Shown in pieces: positions 63,817 to 64,000 of a DNA stretch of 64,000 nucleotides (its first letter is position 1; each line of letters starts with the position of its first letter). The notes beneath the pieces were generated by a model. The model was not told the origin of the DNA. It searched no databases and was given only the letters and a program-made list of their open reading frames with translations. The DNA lies in the NCBI RefSeq assembly GCF_000750005.1, contig NZ_JPYA01000083.1:10642-74641 (forward strand), in the 5' to 3' direction. Made by a program: the position numbers and the translations under genes. The stretch is from Geobacillus icigianus (GTDB taxonomy: Bacteria; Bacillota; Bacilli; Bacillales; Anoxybacillaceae).

Positions 63817-64000
63817 AAAAAAGGAGACATGAACCCAGCTCCTTGAGTAAAATAGATGTGCTCAAACTACCCGCAAGGAGGTTCATGTCTCATGAATAGA
63901 TTAGCACATCATCAAGGAATCCACAAGTTTTTCATGACGCTGGGATTGGCGCTTTATTTCTCGAAACCGGTCATCAAGCATCTCGTTCATATTGTGGATG
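63817..64000 (+). mobile_element. IS701-like insertion sequence (left end, runs off the window)
   Basis: The segment starts with AAAAAAGGAGACATGAACCC and AGCTCC, whose inverted form occurs as a solo end at 60767-60796, and contains the transposase start. The exact first base is not certain because the target duplication partner is outside the window. Confidence 0.65.
63892..64000 (+). CDS. Transposase, IS701-like (partial)
   Basis: ATG 63892 behind AAGGAGG encodes MNRLAHHQGIHKFFMTLGL and continues to the window edge (36 codons). The N-terminus resembles IS701-family DDE transposases common in Geobacillus. The catalytic part lies outside the window, so the family is a judgement from the first residues. 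Confidence 0.7.
   Translation, partial: MNRLAHHQGIHKFFMTLGLALYFSKPVIKHLVHIVD

Overview
The window comes from a thermophilic Bacillaceae chromosome, almost certainly Geobacillus. The main reasons are a neopullulanase that closely resembles the G. stearothermophilus enzyme I remember, a moderately high GC content, and gene order that follows Bacillus subtilis in long blocks: yhgE-yhfH-yhfI-yhfL, then comK-yhjE-sip-addBA-sbcDC-gerPF..A-yisI-yisK-yisL-yisN-asnO. No search was run; all family calls are from reading the proteins.

Layout. 1-11 kb: end of a TetR-type regulator, YhgE/Pip-like membrane protein, YhfH, YhfI, an acyl-CoA ligase with a FadR-type operator, a three-gene ABC importer, D-amino acid aminotransferase, AzlCD exporter. 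11-16 kb: Sco protein, isocitrate lyase, a small hypothetical gene, ComK, a TVP38-family membrane protein, signal peptidase I. 16-28 kb: recombination genes addB-addA-sbcD-sbcC. 28-31 kb: spore-coat germination operon gerPA-F (minus strand), two extra gerP-type genes, and the C-terminal remnant of an acyl-CoA ligase. 31-41 kb: DUF418 protein, Spo0E-like phosphatase, YisK, YisL, a 71-bp tandem repeat array, a FIST-PAS-GGDEF-EAL protein, YisN-like protein, AsnO. 41-49.5 kb: a maltodextrin locus (neopullulanase, binding protein, two permeases, membrane-anchored alpha-amylase, LacI-type regulator). 49.5-55 kb: accessory region with small genes, gene remnants and many repeats. 55-60.6 kb: S-box controlled yitJ-metH. 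61-64 kb: a circular bacteriocin (circularin A/uberolysin type) cluster, cut off at the right by an IS701-like element.

The most interesting material lies in the accessory part. (i) The circular bacteriocin cluster has an intact 70-residue mature peptide but no recognisable start codon: an amber codon sits where the start is expected. (ii) A stretch of about 150 bp lies both upstream of comK and upstream of the bacteriocin cluster; in the comK copy it is interrupted by a mobile repeat, giving an empty-site/filled-site pair. (iii) That mobile repeat is one of nine copies of a ~140-bp family with ~15-bp inverted ends and nested internal stems whose pairing seems preserved between diverged copies. 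(iv) A second repeat family of ~71 bp occurs as a four-unit tandem array and as two solo copies. Remnants of a Doc toxin, an acyl-CoA ligase and another unrecognised gene, plus a small operon with an in-frame UGA, mark the region as being in decay and turnover.
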